Source: Anoxybacillus thermarum (GTDB lineage: Bacteria; Bacillota; Bacilli; Bacillales; Anoxybacillaceae). Taken from it: 56,427 nt of DNA. The position numbers and the translations under genes were made by a program. This document shows, piece by piece, positions 11,646 through 19,773 of the stretch; the stretch's first letter is position 1; every line of letters starts with the position of its first letter. The stretch is from positions 1 through 56,427 of the forward strand of contig NZ_JXTH01000010.1 in NCBI RefSeq assembly GCF_000836725.1, read 5' to 3'. Below the pieces are notes generated by a model. It saw nothing but the letters and a program-made list of their open reading frames with translations, had not been told where the DNA came from and ran no database searches.

Positions 11646-13023
11646 TACGTTAACGCGAAAAAAGGAGCCGTTTATCCCGATTGAACCAAATAAAGTAAAA
11701 ATGTATGTATGCGGCCCGACGGTATATAACTATATTCATATTGGCAACGCTCGTCCGGCTATTGTATTTGATACCATTCGACGCTACTTACAATTTCGTG
11801 GGTATGAAGTTCAATACGTCTCCAATTTTACCGATGTAGACGATAAACTTATTCGAGCAGCAAGAGAACTAGAAGAGGACGTGCCGACTATTGCAGAGCG
11901 GTTTATTGAGGCGTATTTTGAAGATATTACAGCGCTTGGTTGCAAAAAGGCAGATGTTCATCCACGTGTGACAGAAAACATTGATACGATCATTGAATTT
12001 ATTGAACAGCTCATCGAAAAAGGATATGCGTACGAAGTTGATGGTGACGTATATTATCGCACACGTCGCTTCTCTGATTACGGGAAGCTATCGCATCAAT
12101 CGATTGACGAATTAAAATCAGGCGCCCGTATTGAAGTGGGGGAGAAAAAAGAAGATCCTCTTGATTTTGCGTTATGGAAAGCGGCAAAAGAAGGGGAAAT
12201 TTACTGGGATAGTCCATGGGGGAAAGGTCGCCCAGGATGGCATATTGAATGTTCAGCCATGGCACGTAAATATTTAGGAGATACGATTGACATTCATGCC
12301 GGTGGGCAAGATTTAACGTTCCCGCACCATGAGAATGAAATTGCTCAATCGGAAGCGTTAACAGGGAAAGTTTTTGCGAAATATTGGTTGCATAATGGCT
12401 ACATTAATATCGATAATGAAAAAATGTCAAAGTCGCTTGGAAACTTTATTTTAGTGCATGACATTATTAAGCAAGTTGATCCGCAAGTGTTGCGTTTCTT
12501 TATGCTTTCGGTTCATTACCGTCATCCAATTAACTATAGCCAGCCGTTGCTTGACAGTGCAAAAAGTGGGCTAGAACGTTTAAAGACAGCGTATGCGAAT
12601 TTAAAACATCGTTTAGAAAGCAGTACAAATTTAACGACAAACGATGAACAATGGCTGACGAAAATTGAAGATTTAAAAAACGAATTCATTCGCGAAATGG
12701 ACGATGATTTTAATACAGCAAACGGGATCGCCGTTTTGTTTGAACTAGCCAAACAAGCGAACATATATTTGATGGAGAAACATACATCTCAAGCGGTTAT
12801 TCAAAAGTTTTTACAACAATTTGAACAGCTTTTTGAGGTGCTTGGTCTTTCTTTAAAACAAGATGAATTGCTTGATGAAGAAATTGAAGCGCTCATTCAA
12901 CAGCGAATTGAAGCAAGAAAAAATCGCGATTTTGCATTAGCTGACCGCATTCGTGATGAACTAAAGGCGAAAAACATCATTTTAGAAGATACACCACAAG
13001 GAACGAGATGGAGAAGAGGATAA
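11626..13023 (+). CDS. cysS: Cysteinyl-tRNA synthetase CysS
   Basis: Charges tRNA-Cys. Class I motifs: HIGN (38-41) and KMSKS (266-270). The zinc ligand C29 sits in CGPTVYN, and further ligands (WHIECS and HHENE) lie in the catalytic domain. 465 aa is the usual length. Its start lies inside the end of cysE, so the two are translationally coupled. Pairing cysteine synthesis and charging under one Cys T-box lets one signal adjust both supply and use. Confidence 0.97.
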   Translation: MSIQVYNTLTRKKEPFIPIEPNKVKMYVCGPTVYNYIHIGNARPAIVFDTIRRYLQFRGYEVQYVSNFTDVDDKLIRAARELEEDVPTIAERFIEAYFEDITALGCKKADVHPRVTENIDTIIEFIEQLIEKGYAYEVDGDVYYRTRRFSDYGKLSHQSIDELKSGARIEVGEKKEDPLDFALWKAAKEGEIYWDSPWGKGRPGWHIECSAMARKYLGDTIDIHAGGQDLTFPHHENEIAQSEALTGKVFAKYWLHNGYINIDNEKMSKSLGNFILVHDIIKQVDPQVLRFFMLSVHYRHPINYSQPLLDSAKSGLERLKTAYANLKHRLESSTNLTTNDEQWLTKIEDLKNEFIREMDDDFNTANGIAVLFELAKQANIYLMEKHTSQAVIQKFLQQFEQLFEVLGLSLKQDELLDEEIEALIQQRIEARKNRDFALADRIRDELKAKNIILEDTPQGTRWRRG

Positions 13024-13027
13024 AACA

Positions 13028-13453
13028 ATGTTGCACTTGTTTCCTAAAATTAAAGATTTTCAACAGTTAAACGGTTTAACGTTAGCTTACATTGGTGACG
13101 CCGTATACGAGTTATTCGTACGGCATCACCTCCTCGCTTTAGGAAAAGTAAAGCCAAACGATTTACACAACTTAGCAAAAACGTATGTTTGCGCTAAAGC
13201 TCAAGCGAAAGTGTTGCAATCGTTATTAAATCATCATCAACTATCTGATCAAGAAATTTCCATTGTCCGACGTGGACGTAACGCAAAATCTGGGAGCACT
13301 CCGAAAAATACAGACGTACAAACGTATCGTCAAAGTACAGGGTTTGAAGCGTTAATTGGCTACCATTTTTTAAATGGGAATGCAGAGAGGCTCCATCAAT
13401 TAATGCAATGGGTGTTTGATGTACAACACAATGATGAGGAAAGGGGGACGTAA
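13028..13453 (+). CDS. mrnC: Mini-ribonuclease 3 MrnC
   Basis: RNase III-fold nuclease without a double-stranded-RNA-binding domain; in B. subtilis it trims the ends of 23S rRNA. The catalytic motif YIGDAVYE carries D24. 141 aa fits the family. It lies 4 nt after cysS and 3 nt before rlmB, so it is expressed within the T-box transcript. The context with rlmB and rae1 suggests a ribosome-maintenance group. Confidence 0.95.
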   Translation: MLHLFPKIKDFQQLNGLTLAYIGDAVYELFVRHHLLALGKVKPNDLHNLAKTYVCAKAQAKVLQSLLNHHQLSDQEISIVRRGRNAKSGSTPKNTDVQTYRQSTGFEALIGYHFLNGNAERLHQLMQWVFDVQHNDEERGT

Positions 13454-13456
13454 CGC

Positions 13457-14194
13457 ATGGATCTCATTATCGGTAAAAACCCGGTATTGGAAGCATTAAA
13501 ATCCGGACGCGAGATGAATAAAATATGGATTGCTGAAGGTTCGCAACGCGGTCAAATGCAGCCGATTATCCAGCTTGCTAAAGAGATGGGAATTACAGTA
13601 CAATACGTTCCTAAAAAAAAGATGGACCAGTTAAGCGAAGGAAATCATCAAGGGGTCATTGCGCAAGTTGCCGCCTATCGATACTACGATATAGATGATT
13701 TGTTTAAAAAAGCGAAACAACGTGGAGAGGCACCATTTTTTATCATTTTAGACGAACTCGAAGATCCGCACAATTTAGGATCCATTATGCGAACGGCTGA
13801 TGCAGTAGGTGCTCATGGCATTATTATTCCGAAGCGCCGTTCGGTCGGTTTGACCGCAACAGTCGCAAAAGCGTCAACGGGTGCGATTGAACATGTCCCT
13901 GTTGCGCGCGTCACGAATTTAGCGAGAACGGTAGATGAGTTGAAAGAGCGAGGGGTTTGGATTTTCGGAACGGATGCAAAAGGAAATGAAGATTATCGCC
14001 AACTAGATGGGGTCATTCCGTTAGCGTTAGTCATTGGTAGTGAAGGAAAGGGAATGAGCCGTTTATTACGGGAGAAGTGCGATGTGCTCGTTCGCTTGCC
14101 GATGGTTGGACATGTTACATCGCTAAATGCTTCCGTTGCGGCTAGCTTGTTAATGTATGAGGTGTATCGAAAACGTCATCCATTAGGTGAGTAA
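13457..14194 (+). CDS. rlmB: 23S rRNA 2'-O-ribose methyltransferase RlmB (SpoU family)
   Basis: The N-terminal substrate-binding domain (1-75) is followed by a SPOUT knot domain with motif 1 NLGSIMRTADAVGAHG, motif 2 IGSEGKGMSR and motif 3 LPMVGHVTSLNASVA. In E. coli RlmB methylates G2251 of 23S rRNA; the exact target here is inferred from homology. 245 aa. Starts 3 nt after mrnC and ends at the rae1 start. Confidence 0.93.
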   Translation: MDLIIGKNPVLEALKSGREMNKIWIAEGSQRGQMQPIIQLAKEMGITVQYVPKKKMDQLSEGNHQGVIAQVAAYRYYDIDDLFKKAKQRGEAPFFIILDELEDPHNLGSIMRTADAVGAHGIIIPKRRSVGLTATVAKASTGAIEHVPVARVTNLARTVDELKERGVWIFGTDAKGNEDYRQLDGVIPLALVIGSEGKGMSRLLREKCDVLVRLPMVGHVTSLNASVAASLLMYEVYRKRHPLGE

Positions 14195-14195
14195 G

Positions 14196-14705
14196 ATGGA
14201 TATTTTAATCGTTGATGGCTACAACATCATCGGTGCTTGGCCGGAATTGCGAGAGCTACGTGATGCAGATTTAGCTTTGGCGCGCGATCGACTTGTCGAG
14301 AGAATGGCGGAGTATCAAGCATTTACCGGCTGTAAAGTGATTATTGTTTTTGACGCACACCTCGTACAAGGAACAACAAAAAAATATGTCGATCATCAAG
14401 TAGAAGTCATTTTCACAAAAGAAAATGAAACCGCAGATGAACATATTGAGAAATTGGCGAAGTCGCTTCAAAAAGTTCGGACGAAAGTATATGTGGCTAC
14501 ATCAGATTATACAGAACAATGGGCGATTTTTGGTCAAGGGGCGTTGCGCAAATCAGCACGAGAGCTACTCATTGAGGTGGATGCGGTGCAGCGAAATATT
14601 TCAAGCAACGTGAAGCATATTCAACAAAAAAAGCCGATATCAAAAATTCCCCTGACAGATGAAGTCGCAAAAATTTTCGAAAAATGGCGAAGAGGGGAAA
14701 AATGA
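14196..14705 (+). CDS. rae1: Ribosome-dependent mRNA endonuclease Rae1 (YacP, NYN domain)
   Basis: In B. subtilis Rae1 cleaves certain mRNAs in the ribosomal A site. NYN/PIN-like nuclease: MDILIVDGYNIIGAW at the N-terminus with acidic residues D2 and D7, then VFDAH and ENETADEHIE acidic motifs. The start is ATG 14196; an upstream in-frame GTG (14187) lies within rlmB and the MDIL start is the conserved one. 169 aa. It is the last gene of the T-box transcript before the sigH promoter. Confidence 0.93.
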   Translation: MDILIVDGYNIIGAWPELRELRDADLALARDRLVERMAEYQAFTGCKVIIVFDAHLVQGTTKKYVDHQVEVIFTKENETADEHIEKLAKSLQKVRTKVYVATSDYTEQWAIFGQGALRKSARELLIEVDAVQRNISSNVKHIQQKKPISKIPLTDEVAKIFEKWRRGEK

Positions 14706-14709
14706 ACGA

Positions 14710-14739
14710 TTGACCCTGTAAAAAAATGTACTGTATAAT
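14710..14739 (+). promoter_or_regulatory. SigA promoter of sigH
   Basis: TTGACC (14710-14715), 18-nt spacer, TATAAT (14734-14739), beginning just after the rae1 stop. In B. subtilis the equivalent promoter is repressed by AbrB during growth; an AbrB site cannot be recognised by sequence alone. Confidence 0.8.
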
Positions 14740-14773
14740 ACTTTTATCCATGTGCAGGGCGGGGGGGATCGGC

Positions 14774-15424
14774 GTGAGCGCAAATGCAAATGAAAAACAA
14801 CAAAGCCGTTATGAACAACTAGAAGATGAAACGATTGTGGAACTTGTGCATCAAGGTGATAGTGAGGCGCTTGATTATTTAATTCATAAGTATAAAAATT
14901 TTGTCCGAGCGAAAGCACGTTCATATTTTTTAGTCGGTGCAGATCGCGAAGATATTGTGCAAGAGGGAATGATTGGATTATATAAAGCGATCCGAGATTT
15001 TAAAGAAGATAAGCAGTCATCGTTCAAAGCGTTTGCCGAGCTGTGCATCACGAGACAAATGATTACAGCGATAAAAATGGCTACGCGTCAAAAACATATT
15101 CCACTTAATTGCTATGTTTCATTGGACAAGCCGATTTACGAAGATGATTCTGCCCGTACATTAATGGACGTTCTTTCGGGAACGAAAATAACAAATCCTG
15201 AAGAGTTAATCATTAATCGCGAGGAGTTCGACCATATTGAAGAAAAAATGACTGAACTGCTTAGCGATTTAGAACGGAAAGTGCTCCTTCTTTATTTAGA
15301 GGGCCGATCATATCAAGAAATTTCCGAAGAGCTCAATCGCCATGTGAAATCGATTGACAACGCATTGCAACGCGTAAAACGTAAACTCGAAAAGTATGTA
15401 GAAATTCAAGGAATTCGTTTATAA
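14774..15424 (+). CDS. sigH: RNA polymerase sigma-H factor
   Basis: Alternative sigma factor for early stationary phase, competence and sporulation entry. Sigma region 2 (YLIHKYKNFVRAKA, then DREDIVQEGMIGLYKAI) and region 4 with the helix-turn-helix SYQEISEELNRHVKSIDNAL are intact. The start is GTG 14774 (216 aa) behind a run of G residues (14760-14767). An in-frame ATG at 14726 lies within the promoter and would precede the transcription start, so it is rejected. Confidence 0.96.
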   Translation: MSANANEKQQSRYEQLEDETIVELVHQGDSEALDYLIHKYKNFVRAKARSYFLVGADREDIVQEGMIGLYKAIRDFKEDKQSSFKAFAELCITRQMITAIKMATRQKHIPLNCYVSLDKPIYEDDSARTLMDVLSGTKITNPEELIINREEFDHIEEKMTELLSDLERKVLLLYLEGRSYQEISEELNRHVKSIDNALQRVKRKLEKYVEIQGIRL

Positions 15425-15426
15425 TA

Positions 15427-15456
15427 TTGACATAAAAAAATATTGTGTGATACAGT
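15427..15456 (+). promoter_or_regulatory. Promoter of rpmG-secE
   Basis: TTGACA (15427-15432), 18-nt spacer, TACAGT (15451-15456) with an upstream TG (15448-15449) making an extended -10. Lies directly after the sigH stop. Confidence 0.65.
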
Positions 15457-15487
15457 TTTTAAGACGTAGTATATCGGAGGAAAGCGT

Positions 15488-15637
15488 ATGCGCAAAAAAG
15501 TAATTTTAGCGTGCACCCAATGTTTAAACAGAAATTATTCAACGATGAAAAATGTAGCGCAACATCATGAACGACTCGAAATAAAGAAGTTTTGTAAAAC
15601 ATGCAATACGCATACGATTCACCGTGAAACGAAGTAG
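15488..15637 (+). CDS. rpmG: 50S ribosomal protein L33
   Basis: A 49-aa protein. It has the zinc-ribbon pairs C9/C12 and C36/C39, so it is the zinc-binding (C+) paralogue, the kind that zinc-starved bacilli replace by a cysteine-free copy. GGAGG at 15476-15480 gives a 7-nt spacing to ATG 15488. It precedes secE and nusG as in other Bacillaceae. Confidence 0.95.
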   Translation: MRKKVILACTQCLNRNYSTMKNVAQHHERLEIKKFCKTCNTHTIHRETK

Positions 15638-15668
15638 TTGATGATCCCGAGACGTTGGAGGGTTTTAT

Positions 15669-15851
15669 ATGCAACGAGTAACGAAATTTTTCCGCGAAGT
15701 TGTTCGCGAAATGAAAAAAGTCAGCTGGCCGAAACGAAAAGAACTAGTGAATTATACGATTACTGTTTTAGCGACGGTGGCATTTTTCACTGTATTTTTT
15801 GCGGTTGTTGATTTAGGAATTTCAGAGTTAGTTCGTTTTATACTTGAATAG
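15669..15851 (+). CDS. secE: Preprotein translocase subunit SecE
   Basis: Essential clamp around SecY in the Sec channel. 60 aa with a conserved amphipathic stretch (REVVREMKKVSWPKRKEL) and one membrane segment (about 30-55). This is the single-span form usual in Gram-positives. It lies 31 nt after rpmG and before nusG, the near-universal secE-nusG pairing. Confidence 0.96.
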   Translation: MQRVTKFFREVVREMKKVSWPKRKELVNYTITVLATVAFFTVFFAVVDLGISELVRFILE

Positions 15852-15865
15852 CACTAGTATATCCA

Positions 15866-15874
15866 TGGTATAAT
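15866..15874 (+). promoter_or_regulatory. Extended -10 promoter upstream of nusG
   Basis: TGGTATAAT (15866-15874) is a perfect extended -10 element; no good -35 is visible. Transcription would start near 15881, just before the hairpin at 15896-15920. Confidence 0.5.
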
Positions 15875-15895
15875 GAAAGATAACAAACAGAAATA

Positions 15896-15920
15896 AAGCC
15901 CGGTAACGGGTTTTTATTTT
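15896..15920 (+). terminator. Small terminator-like hairpin in the nusG leader
   Basis: AAGCCCG (15896-15902), GTAA loop, CGGGTTT (15907-15913), then a T-rich run. It would end or attenuate transcripts from secE and from the promoter just upstream. Confidence 0.65.
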
Positions 15921-15938
15921 GCCTAAAAAGATTTGTTT

Positions 15939-15971
15939 AGGGAGGGAAGGACGGTATCGTCCCATATAATG
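15939..15971 (+). promoter_or_regulatory. nusG ribosome-binding site with hairpin between SD and start
   Basis: The Shine-Dalgarno AGGGAGGG (15939-15946) is 22 nt from ATG 15969, too far in a linear mRNA. GGACG (15949-15953) pairs with CGTCC (15958-15962) around GTAT; folding out this 14-nt hairpin leaves an 8-nt effective spacing. No other in-frame start codon lies between. Confidence 0.6.
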
Positions 15972-16502
15972 GAAAAGAATTGGTATGTTATTCATACGTA
16001 TTCAGGTTATGAGAATAAAGTAAAAACGAACTTAGAAAAGCGCGTTGAATCGATGGGTATGCAGGATAAAATTTTTCGTGTCGTCGTGCCTGAAGAAGAA
16101 GAAACAGACACAAAGGGTGGCAAAAAGAAAGTTGTCAAAAAGAAAGTATTCCCGGGCTATGTGCTTGTAGAAATGATTATGACGGACGATTCTTGGTACG
16201 TTGTCCGCAATACGCCAGGGGTAACAGGATTCGTTGGTTCAGCTGGTGCTGGATCAAAACCGACCCCGCTTCTCGAAGAAGAAGTTTCGGCAATTTTAAA
16301 ACGAATGGGTGTCGATTTAATTGAATTGGATTTTGATTTTGAATTAAATGAAGCGGTTCGCATTAAAGAAGGTCCGTTTGCAAATTTTGTTGGAACGATT
16401 CAAGAAATTGAGATGGATAAGCAAAAAGTAACCGTGCTCGTTGATATGTTCGGACGTGAAACACCGGTAGAACTTGACTTTTCGCAAATCGAAAAAATAT
16501 AA
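15969..16502 (+). CDS. nusG: Transcription termination/antitermination factor NusG
   Basis: Binds RNA polymerase and affects pausing, and links it to ribosomes. N-terminal NGN domain (WYVIHTYSGYENKVK, then FPGYVLVE) and C-terminal KOW domain (from about 125, with VRIKEGPFANFVG). 177 aa, identical in length to B. subtilis NusG. The ATG at 15969 is the conserved start (MEKNWYV). Its own leader has a promoter element, a mini-terminator and an unusual SD arrangement. Confidence 0.97.
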   Translation: MEKNWYVIHTYSGYENKVKTNLEKRVESMGMQDKIFRVVVPEEEETDTKGGKKKVVKKKVFPGYVLVEMIMTDDSWYVVRNTPGVTGFVGSAGAGSKPTPLLEEEVSAILKRMGVDLIELDFDFELNEAVRIKEGPFANFVGTIQEIEMDKQKVTVLVDMFGRETPVELDFSQIEKI

Positions 16503-16513
16503 TAGTAAACAAC

Positions 16514-16542
16514 TTGCAAATAGGAAAGAAAAGTGATAATAT
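16514..16542 (+). promoter_or_regulatory. Promoter of rplK-rplA
   Basis: TTGCAA (16514-16519), 17-nt spacer, TAATAT (16537-16542) with extended TGA (16534-16536). It begins 12 nt after the nusG stop. Confidence 0.6.
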
Positions 16543-16556
16543 TTTAAGGTCAGTAT

Positions 16557-16586
16557 GTCTCAATCATTGAGACGAATGCGATGATT
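16557..16586 (+). promoter_or_regulatory. rplK leader, overlapping alternative hairpins
   Basis: GTCTCAAT (16557-16564) pairs with ATTGAGAC (16566-16573). The overlapping CAATCAT (16561-16567) can instead pair with ATGATTG (16580-16586). The two helices exclude each other, as in attenuator-type switches. No U-tract follows directly. Confidence 0.4.
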
Positions 16587-16601
16587 GTTTTCATATATGG
16601 A

Positions 16602-16628
16602 GTGGGAGGGAACATCCCCTAATACCAC
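16602..16628 (+). promoter_or_regulatory. Putative ribosomal protein L1 operator before rplK
   Basis: GTGGGAGGG (16602-16610) and AATACCAC (16621-16628) frame a small GGG/CCC hairpin. Outer helix GTGG/CCAC. The same framing, GUGGGAGG with AAUACCAC, occurs in the L1-binding stalk of bacterial 23S rRNA (helices 76-78, from memory). A similar element precedes rplA. Confidence 0.65.
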
Positions 16629-16654
16629 ATCACGGACTTAAGGAGGTGTGTCTC

Positions 16655-17080
16655 GTGGCTAAAAAAGTAATTAAAGTTGTCAAATTGCAAATTCCTGCAG
16701 GGAAAGCGAATCCAGCACCACCAGTCGGTCCAGCATTAGGTCAAGCTGGTGTTAACATCATGGGATTCTGTAAAGAATTCAACGCTCGTACAGCTGATCA
16801 AGCAGGTTTAATTATTCCTGTTGAAATTACGGTATATGAAGACCGTTCATTTACATTTATTACGAAAACTCCACCTGCTGCTGTATTACTAAAGAAAGCG
16901 GCTGGTATTGAGTCTGGTTCTGGCGAGCCAAACCGTAATAAAGTGGCAACAGTAAAGCGCGACAAAGTTCGCGAGATTGCTGAAACAAAAATGCCAGACT
17001 TAAACGCGGCGAGCATTGAAGCAGCTATGCGCATGATCGAAGGAACAGCGCGCAGCATGGGTATCGTCATCGAAGACTAA
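16655..17080 (+). CDS. rplK: 50S ribosomal protein L11
   Basis: Binds the GTPase-associated region of 23S rRNA with L10. It has an N-terminal domain ([19 protein letters not shown]) and a C-terminal rRNA-binding domain ([17 protein letters not shown]). The start is GTG 16655 (141 aa as in B. subtilis), with AAGGAGGTG at 16640-16648. The in-frame GTG at 16646 is inside the ribosome-binding site and is rejected. First gene of the L11-L1 pair and likely repressed by L1 through the element just upstream. Confidence 0.97.
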   Translation: MAKKVIKVVKLQIPAGKANPAPPVGPALGQAGVNIMGFCKEFNARTADQAGLIIPVEITVYEDRSFTFITKTPPAAVLLKKAAGIESGSGEPNRNKVATVKRDKVREIAETKMPDLNAASIEAAMRMIEGTARSMGIVIED

Positions 17081-17091
17081 TCTGGCTGGAG

Positions 17092-17131
17092 AAGGTTGCG
17101 GAAGCGAACTATATAGTTTTCGCAACCTTTA
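17092..17131 (+). terminator. Terminator-like hairpin between rplK and rplA
   Basis: AAGGTTGCG (17092-17100) pairs with CGCAACCTT (17121-17129), with an inner AACT/AGTT helix. The following sequence is only weakly T-rich (TATT), so it may be an RNA-processing or attenuation structure rather than a full terminator. Confidence 0.5.
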
Positions 17132-17134
17132 TTC

Positions 17135-17160
17135 GTGGGAGGTCTTTCCGTTAAAACCAC
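17135..17160 (+). promoter_or_regulatory. Putative ribosomal protein L1 operator before rplA
   Basis: GTGGGAGG (17135-17142), short loop, CC (17148-17149), and AAAACCAC (17153-17160), with outer helix GTGG/CCAC. The layout matches the rplK element at 16602-16628 and the 23S rRNA L1 stalk. It lies 18 nt before rplA, just before the Shine-Dalgarno. Confidence 0.65.
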
Positions 17161-17178
17161 AAAAGGAGGAAATAAAAC

Positions 17179-17880
17179 ATGCCGAAAAGAGGAAAACGCT
17201 ACTTAGAGGCAGCGAAATTAATTGATCGCTCAAAAGCATATAATGTGCAAGAAGCAATCGAATTAGTGAAGAAGACAAATGTTGCGAAATTTGACGCAAC
17301 GGTAGAAGTTGCTTTCCGTTTAGGAGTCGATCCGAAGAAAGCGGATCAACAAATCCGTGGTGCAGTTGTATTGCCGCACGGTACAGGTAAAGTTCGCCGT
17401 GTGCTAGTGCTTGCGAAAGGTGAAAAAGCGAAAGAAGCTGAAGCAGCTGGTGCAGATTATGTAGGCGATACAGATTACATCAACAAAATTCAACAAGGTT
17501 GGTTTGAGTTTGATGTCATCGTCGCAACTCCTGATATGATGGGTGAAGTTGGTAAAATCGGTCGTATTTTAGGACCAAAAGGATTAATGCCAAACCCTAA
17601 AACAGGAACAGTTACATTTGATGTGGCGAAAGCAGTCAATGAAATTAAAGCTGGTAAAGTGGAATATCGCGTTGACAAAGCTGGAAACATCCATGTACCA
17701 ATCGGTAAAGTATCGTTTGATACAGAAAAATTAGTAGAAAACTTCACAACAATTTACGAAACAATCTTGAAAGTGAAGCCAGCAGCGGCGAAGGGCACAT
17801 ACGTGAAAAACGTAACAGTTGCTTCCACAATGGGTCCTGGTGTGAAGGTGGATCCTTCTACTGTTGCTGTTGCGCGCTAA
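17179..17880 (+). CDS. rplA: 50S ribosomal protein L1
   Basis: Forms the L1 stalk that moves E-site tRNA, and is a translational repressor of its own operon in bacteria where this has been tested. 233 aa, two-domain L1 fold with the motif [15 protein letters not shown] (about 132-146). AAAGGAGG precedes ATG 17179. Preceded by an L1-operator-like structure. It is the last gene before the rplJ promoter. Confidence 0.97.
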   Translation: MPKRGKRYLEAAKLIDRSKAYNVQEAIELVKKTNVAKFDATVEVAFRLGVDPKKADQQIRGAVVLPHGTGKVRRVLVLAKGEKAKEAEAAGADYVGDTDYINKIQQGWFEFDVIVATPDMMGEVGKIGRILGPKGLMPNPKTGTVTFDVAKAVNEIKAGKVEYRVDKAGNIHVPIGKVSFDTEKLVENFTTIYETILKVKPAAAKGTYVKNVTVASTMGPGVKVDPSTVAVAR

Positions 17881-17888
17881 TATAGATC

Positions 17889-17917
17889 TTGACTTTTTAG
17901 AAACGCTTTAGTACAAT
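17889..17917 (+). promoter_or_regulatory. SigA promoter of rplJ-rplL
   Basis: TTGACT (17889-17894), 17-nt spacer, TACAAT (17912-17917), immediately after rplA. Confidence 0.8.
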
Positions 17918-17949
17918 ATTCATTGTTTGAAAAGCGAATATCATTTGTA

Positions 17950-18067
17950 CCGTAGACAGTAGGTGCCTCAAGCAGGCTTAATTTCCTACCGAGGTGTTGA
18001 AACTGATAAATAAGTGCATACGTGCACTTTCAGGGGCCTCCATGTCTACGTTGACATGGAGGTTTTT
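17950..18067 (+). promoter_or_regulatory. L10 leader with intrinsic terminator
   Basis: The conserved leader bound by the L10-(L12)4 complex: GTAGACAGTAGGTG, then CAGGCTTAAT, CCTACC and GAGGTGTTGA (17951-18002). The distal terminator is CCTCCATGTC (18037-18046) pairing GACATGGAGG (18053-18062) followed by TTTTT. Excess L10 should favour termination before rplJ. Confidence 0.88.
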
Positions 18068-18119
18068 CATTGGACGGTATAAGTGGTGTTGAAACTCAAC
18101 TTCTACAGGAGGTGTTGAC

Positions 18120-18620
18120 ATGAGCAGCGTACTTGAACAAAAGCAGCAGTTAGTAGCGGAGATTGCTGAAAAGCTTCGTGCGAGCAAATCAACGATCATC
18201 GTTGATTACCGTGGCTTAAATGTCGCGCAAGTTACAGAACTTCGTAAGCAACTTCGCGAAGCAGGGATTGAGTTCAAAGTGTACAAAAACACATTAACTC
18301 GCCGTGCTGTTGCTGAGTTAGGTTTAGAAGGTTTAGATGAAACGTTAACAGGTCCGAATGCGATCGCATTCAGCAATGATGATGTCGTTGCTCCTGCGAA
18401 AATTTTAAACGAATTCGCGAAAAAGAACGATGCGTTAAAAATTAAAGCAGGTATCATCGAAGGTAACGTAGCGACATTTGAAGAAGTTAAGGCGCTTGCA
18501 GAGCTTCCATCTCGCGAAGGCTTGCTCTCTATGTTGCTTAGCGTTCTTCAAGCACCAATCCGCAACTTTGCTCTTGTTACAAAAGCAGTTGCTGAGAAAA
18601 AAGAAGAACAAGGTGCTTAA
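18120..18620 (+). CDS. rplJ: 50S ribosomal protein L10
   Basis: Base of the L7/L12 stalk. The N-terminal rRNA-binding domain includes ADYRGL-like [15 protein letters not shown], and the C-terminal helix holds the L12 dimers. 166 aa. AGGAGGTG lies 5-10 nt before ATG 18120. It represses its own synthesis through the leader upstream. Confidence 0.97.
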   Translation: MSSVLEQKQQLVAEIAEKLRASKSTIIVDYRGLNVAQVTELRKQLREAGIEFKVYKNTLTRRAVAELGLEGLDETLTGPNAIAFSNDDVVAPAKILNEFAKKNDALKIKAGIIEGNVATFEEVKALAELPSREGLLSMLLSVLQAPIRNFALVTKAVAEKKEEQGA

Positions 18621-18665
18621 TTTCCAAATCGCCTAAAATTAAAACATTAAGGAGGAAGATCGATC

Positions 18666-19031
18666 ATGACTAAAGAACAAATCATTGAAGCGGTTAAAAA
18701 TATGACTGTTTTAGAATTAAACGACTTAGTAAAAGCAATTGAAGAAGAGTTTGGTGTAACTGCTGCTGCTCCTGTAGTAGTTGCTGGCGGTGCTGCTGCT
18801 GGTGCTGCTGCTGAAGAAAAAACTGAATTCGACGTTATCCTTGCAGATGGCGGCGCACAAAAAATCAAAGTTATCAAAGTTGTGCGTGAGCTTACTGGTC
18901 TTGGCTTAAAAGAAGCAAAAGACTTAGTAGACAACACTCCAAAGCCAGTTAAAGAAGGCGTTTCTAAAGAAGAAGCTGAAGAAATTAAAGCGAAACTTGA
19001 AGAAGCTGGCGCGAAAGTTGAAATTAAATAA
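18666..19031 (+). CDS. rplL: 50S ribosomal protein L7/L12
   Basis: Stalk protein that recruits translational GTPases. It has an N-terminal dimerisation domain, an alanine/glycine-rich hinge (about 36-54) and the C-terminal factor-binding domain ([23 protein letters not shown]). 121 aa. It lies 45 nt after rplJ with AAGGAGG, and is followed by a strong terminator. Confidence 0.97.
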   Translation: MTKEQIIEAVKNMTVLELNDLVKAIEEEFGVTAAAPVVVAGGAAAGAAAEEKTEFDVILADGGAQKIKVIKVVRELTGLGLKEAKDLVDNTPKPVKEGVSKEEAEEIKAKLEEAGAKVEIK

Positions 19032-19036
19032 TGATG

Positions 19037-19078
19037 TAAAGAGGCTCGCTCGTAGTAGCGAGCTTCTTTGTGTTTTTA
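19037..19078 (+). terminator. Terminator after rplL
   Basis: GCTCGCT (19044-19050) pairs with AGCGAGC (19057-19063). The stem extends outward with AAAGA/TCTTT past one mismatch, and a T-rich tail follows. Confidence 0.82.
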
Positions 19079-19118
19079 TGTTCGTTCGTTTACAATGAAG
19101 GAAAGAGGGGTGAGTGTG

Positions 19119-19718
19119 ATGGTTGATCATTACTATGCGGAGCGACCAAATGTAGAGAGCAAACCGTTTCAATGGACGTATATGTTACGAGGTCATCAGT
19201 TTTTGTTTACAGTCGATCAAGGTGTATTTTCAAAAAAAGAAGTGGACTTCGGTTCGCGATTGCTAATTGAAACATTTGTTGAACCGAATGTGCAAGGAAA
19301 TATTCTCGATGTAGGTTGTGGATATGGACCGATCGGTTTGGCGCTAGCGAAAGATTTCCCGCATCGAACTGTGCATATGATCGATGTAAATGAGCGAGCA
19401 ATCGAACTAGCGAAGAAAAACAAACAGCAAAACGGTATTGAAAATGCGCGAATTTACATAAGTGATTTATTTCAGCGAGTAGAAGGAATGTTTGCTGCAA
19501 TTGTGACAAACCCACCGATTCGTGCCGGAAAAGCAGTCGTCCATTCGATTTTTGAACGAAGTGCAAACTACTTGCTCTCTGGCGGACAGTTATGGGTTGT
19601 CATTCAAAAGAAGCAAGGGGCTCCATCTGCATTAGAAAAGTTAAAAACGATTTTTGATGAAGTTGATGTTGTGGAAAAGAAAAAAGGTTACTTTATTATT
19701 CGAGCACAAAAAGCTTGA
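19119..19718 (+). CDS. RsmC-like class I SAM methyltransferase (YbxB)
   Basis: Rossmann methyltransferase with SAM motif LDVGCGYGPIGLALA and a catalytic tetrapeptide-like NPPI in TNPPIR. This resembles the C-terminal half of E. coli RsmC (16S G1207), but the target here is not proven. 199 aa from ATG 19119 (MVDHYYAERP) with AGAGGGG upstream; a longer frame from 19068 has no conserved N-terminus and runs into the rplL terminator. Its location between rplL and rpoB is conserved in Bacillaceae. Confidence 0.88.
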   Translation: MVDHYYAERPNVESKPFQWTYMLRGHQFLFTVDQGVFSKKEVDFGSRLLIETFVEPNVQGNILDVGCGYGPIGLALAKDFPHRTVHMIDVNERAIELAKKNKQQNGIENARIYISDLFQRVEGMFAAIVTNPPIRAGKAVVHSIFERSANYLLSGGQLWVVIQKKQGAPSALEKLKTIFDEVDVVEKKKGYFIIRAQKA

Positions 19719-19773
19719 CGCTCAATTTTGTGTATGATACCATTATAAAATGCTAAATGTGTATTTTTTTTAG

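Noticed and set aside
18036-18068. Free-standing small RNA ending at the rplJ leader terminator
   Set aside because: The hairpin is explained as the attenuator of the L10 leader; a short attenuated transcript is expected, not a separate gene.
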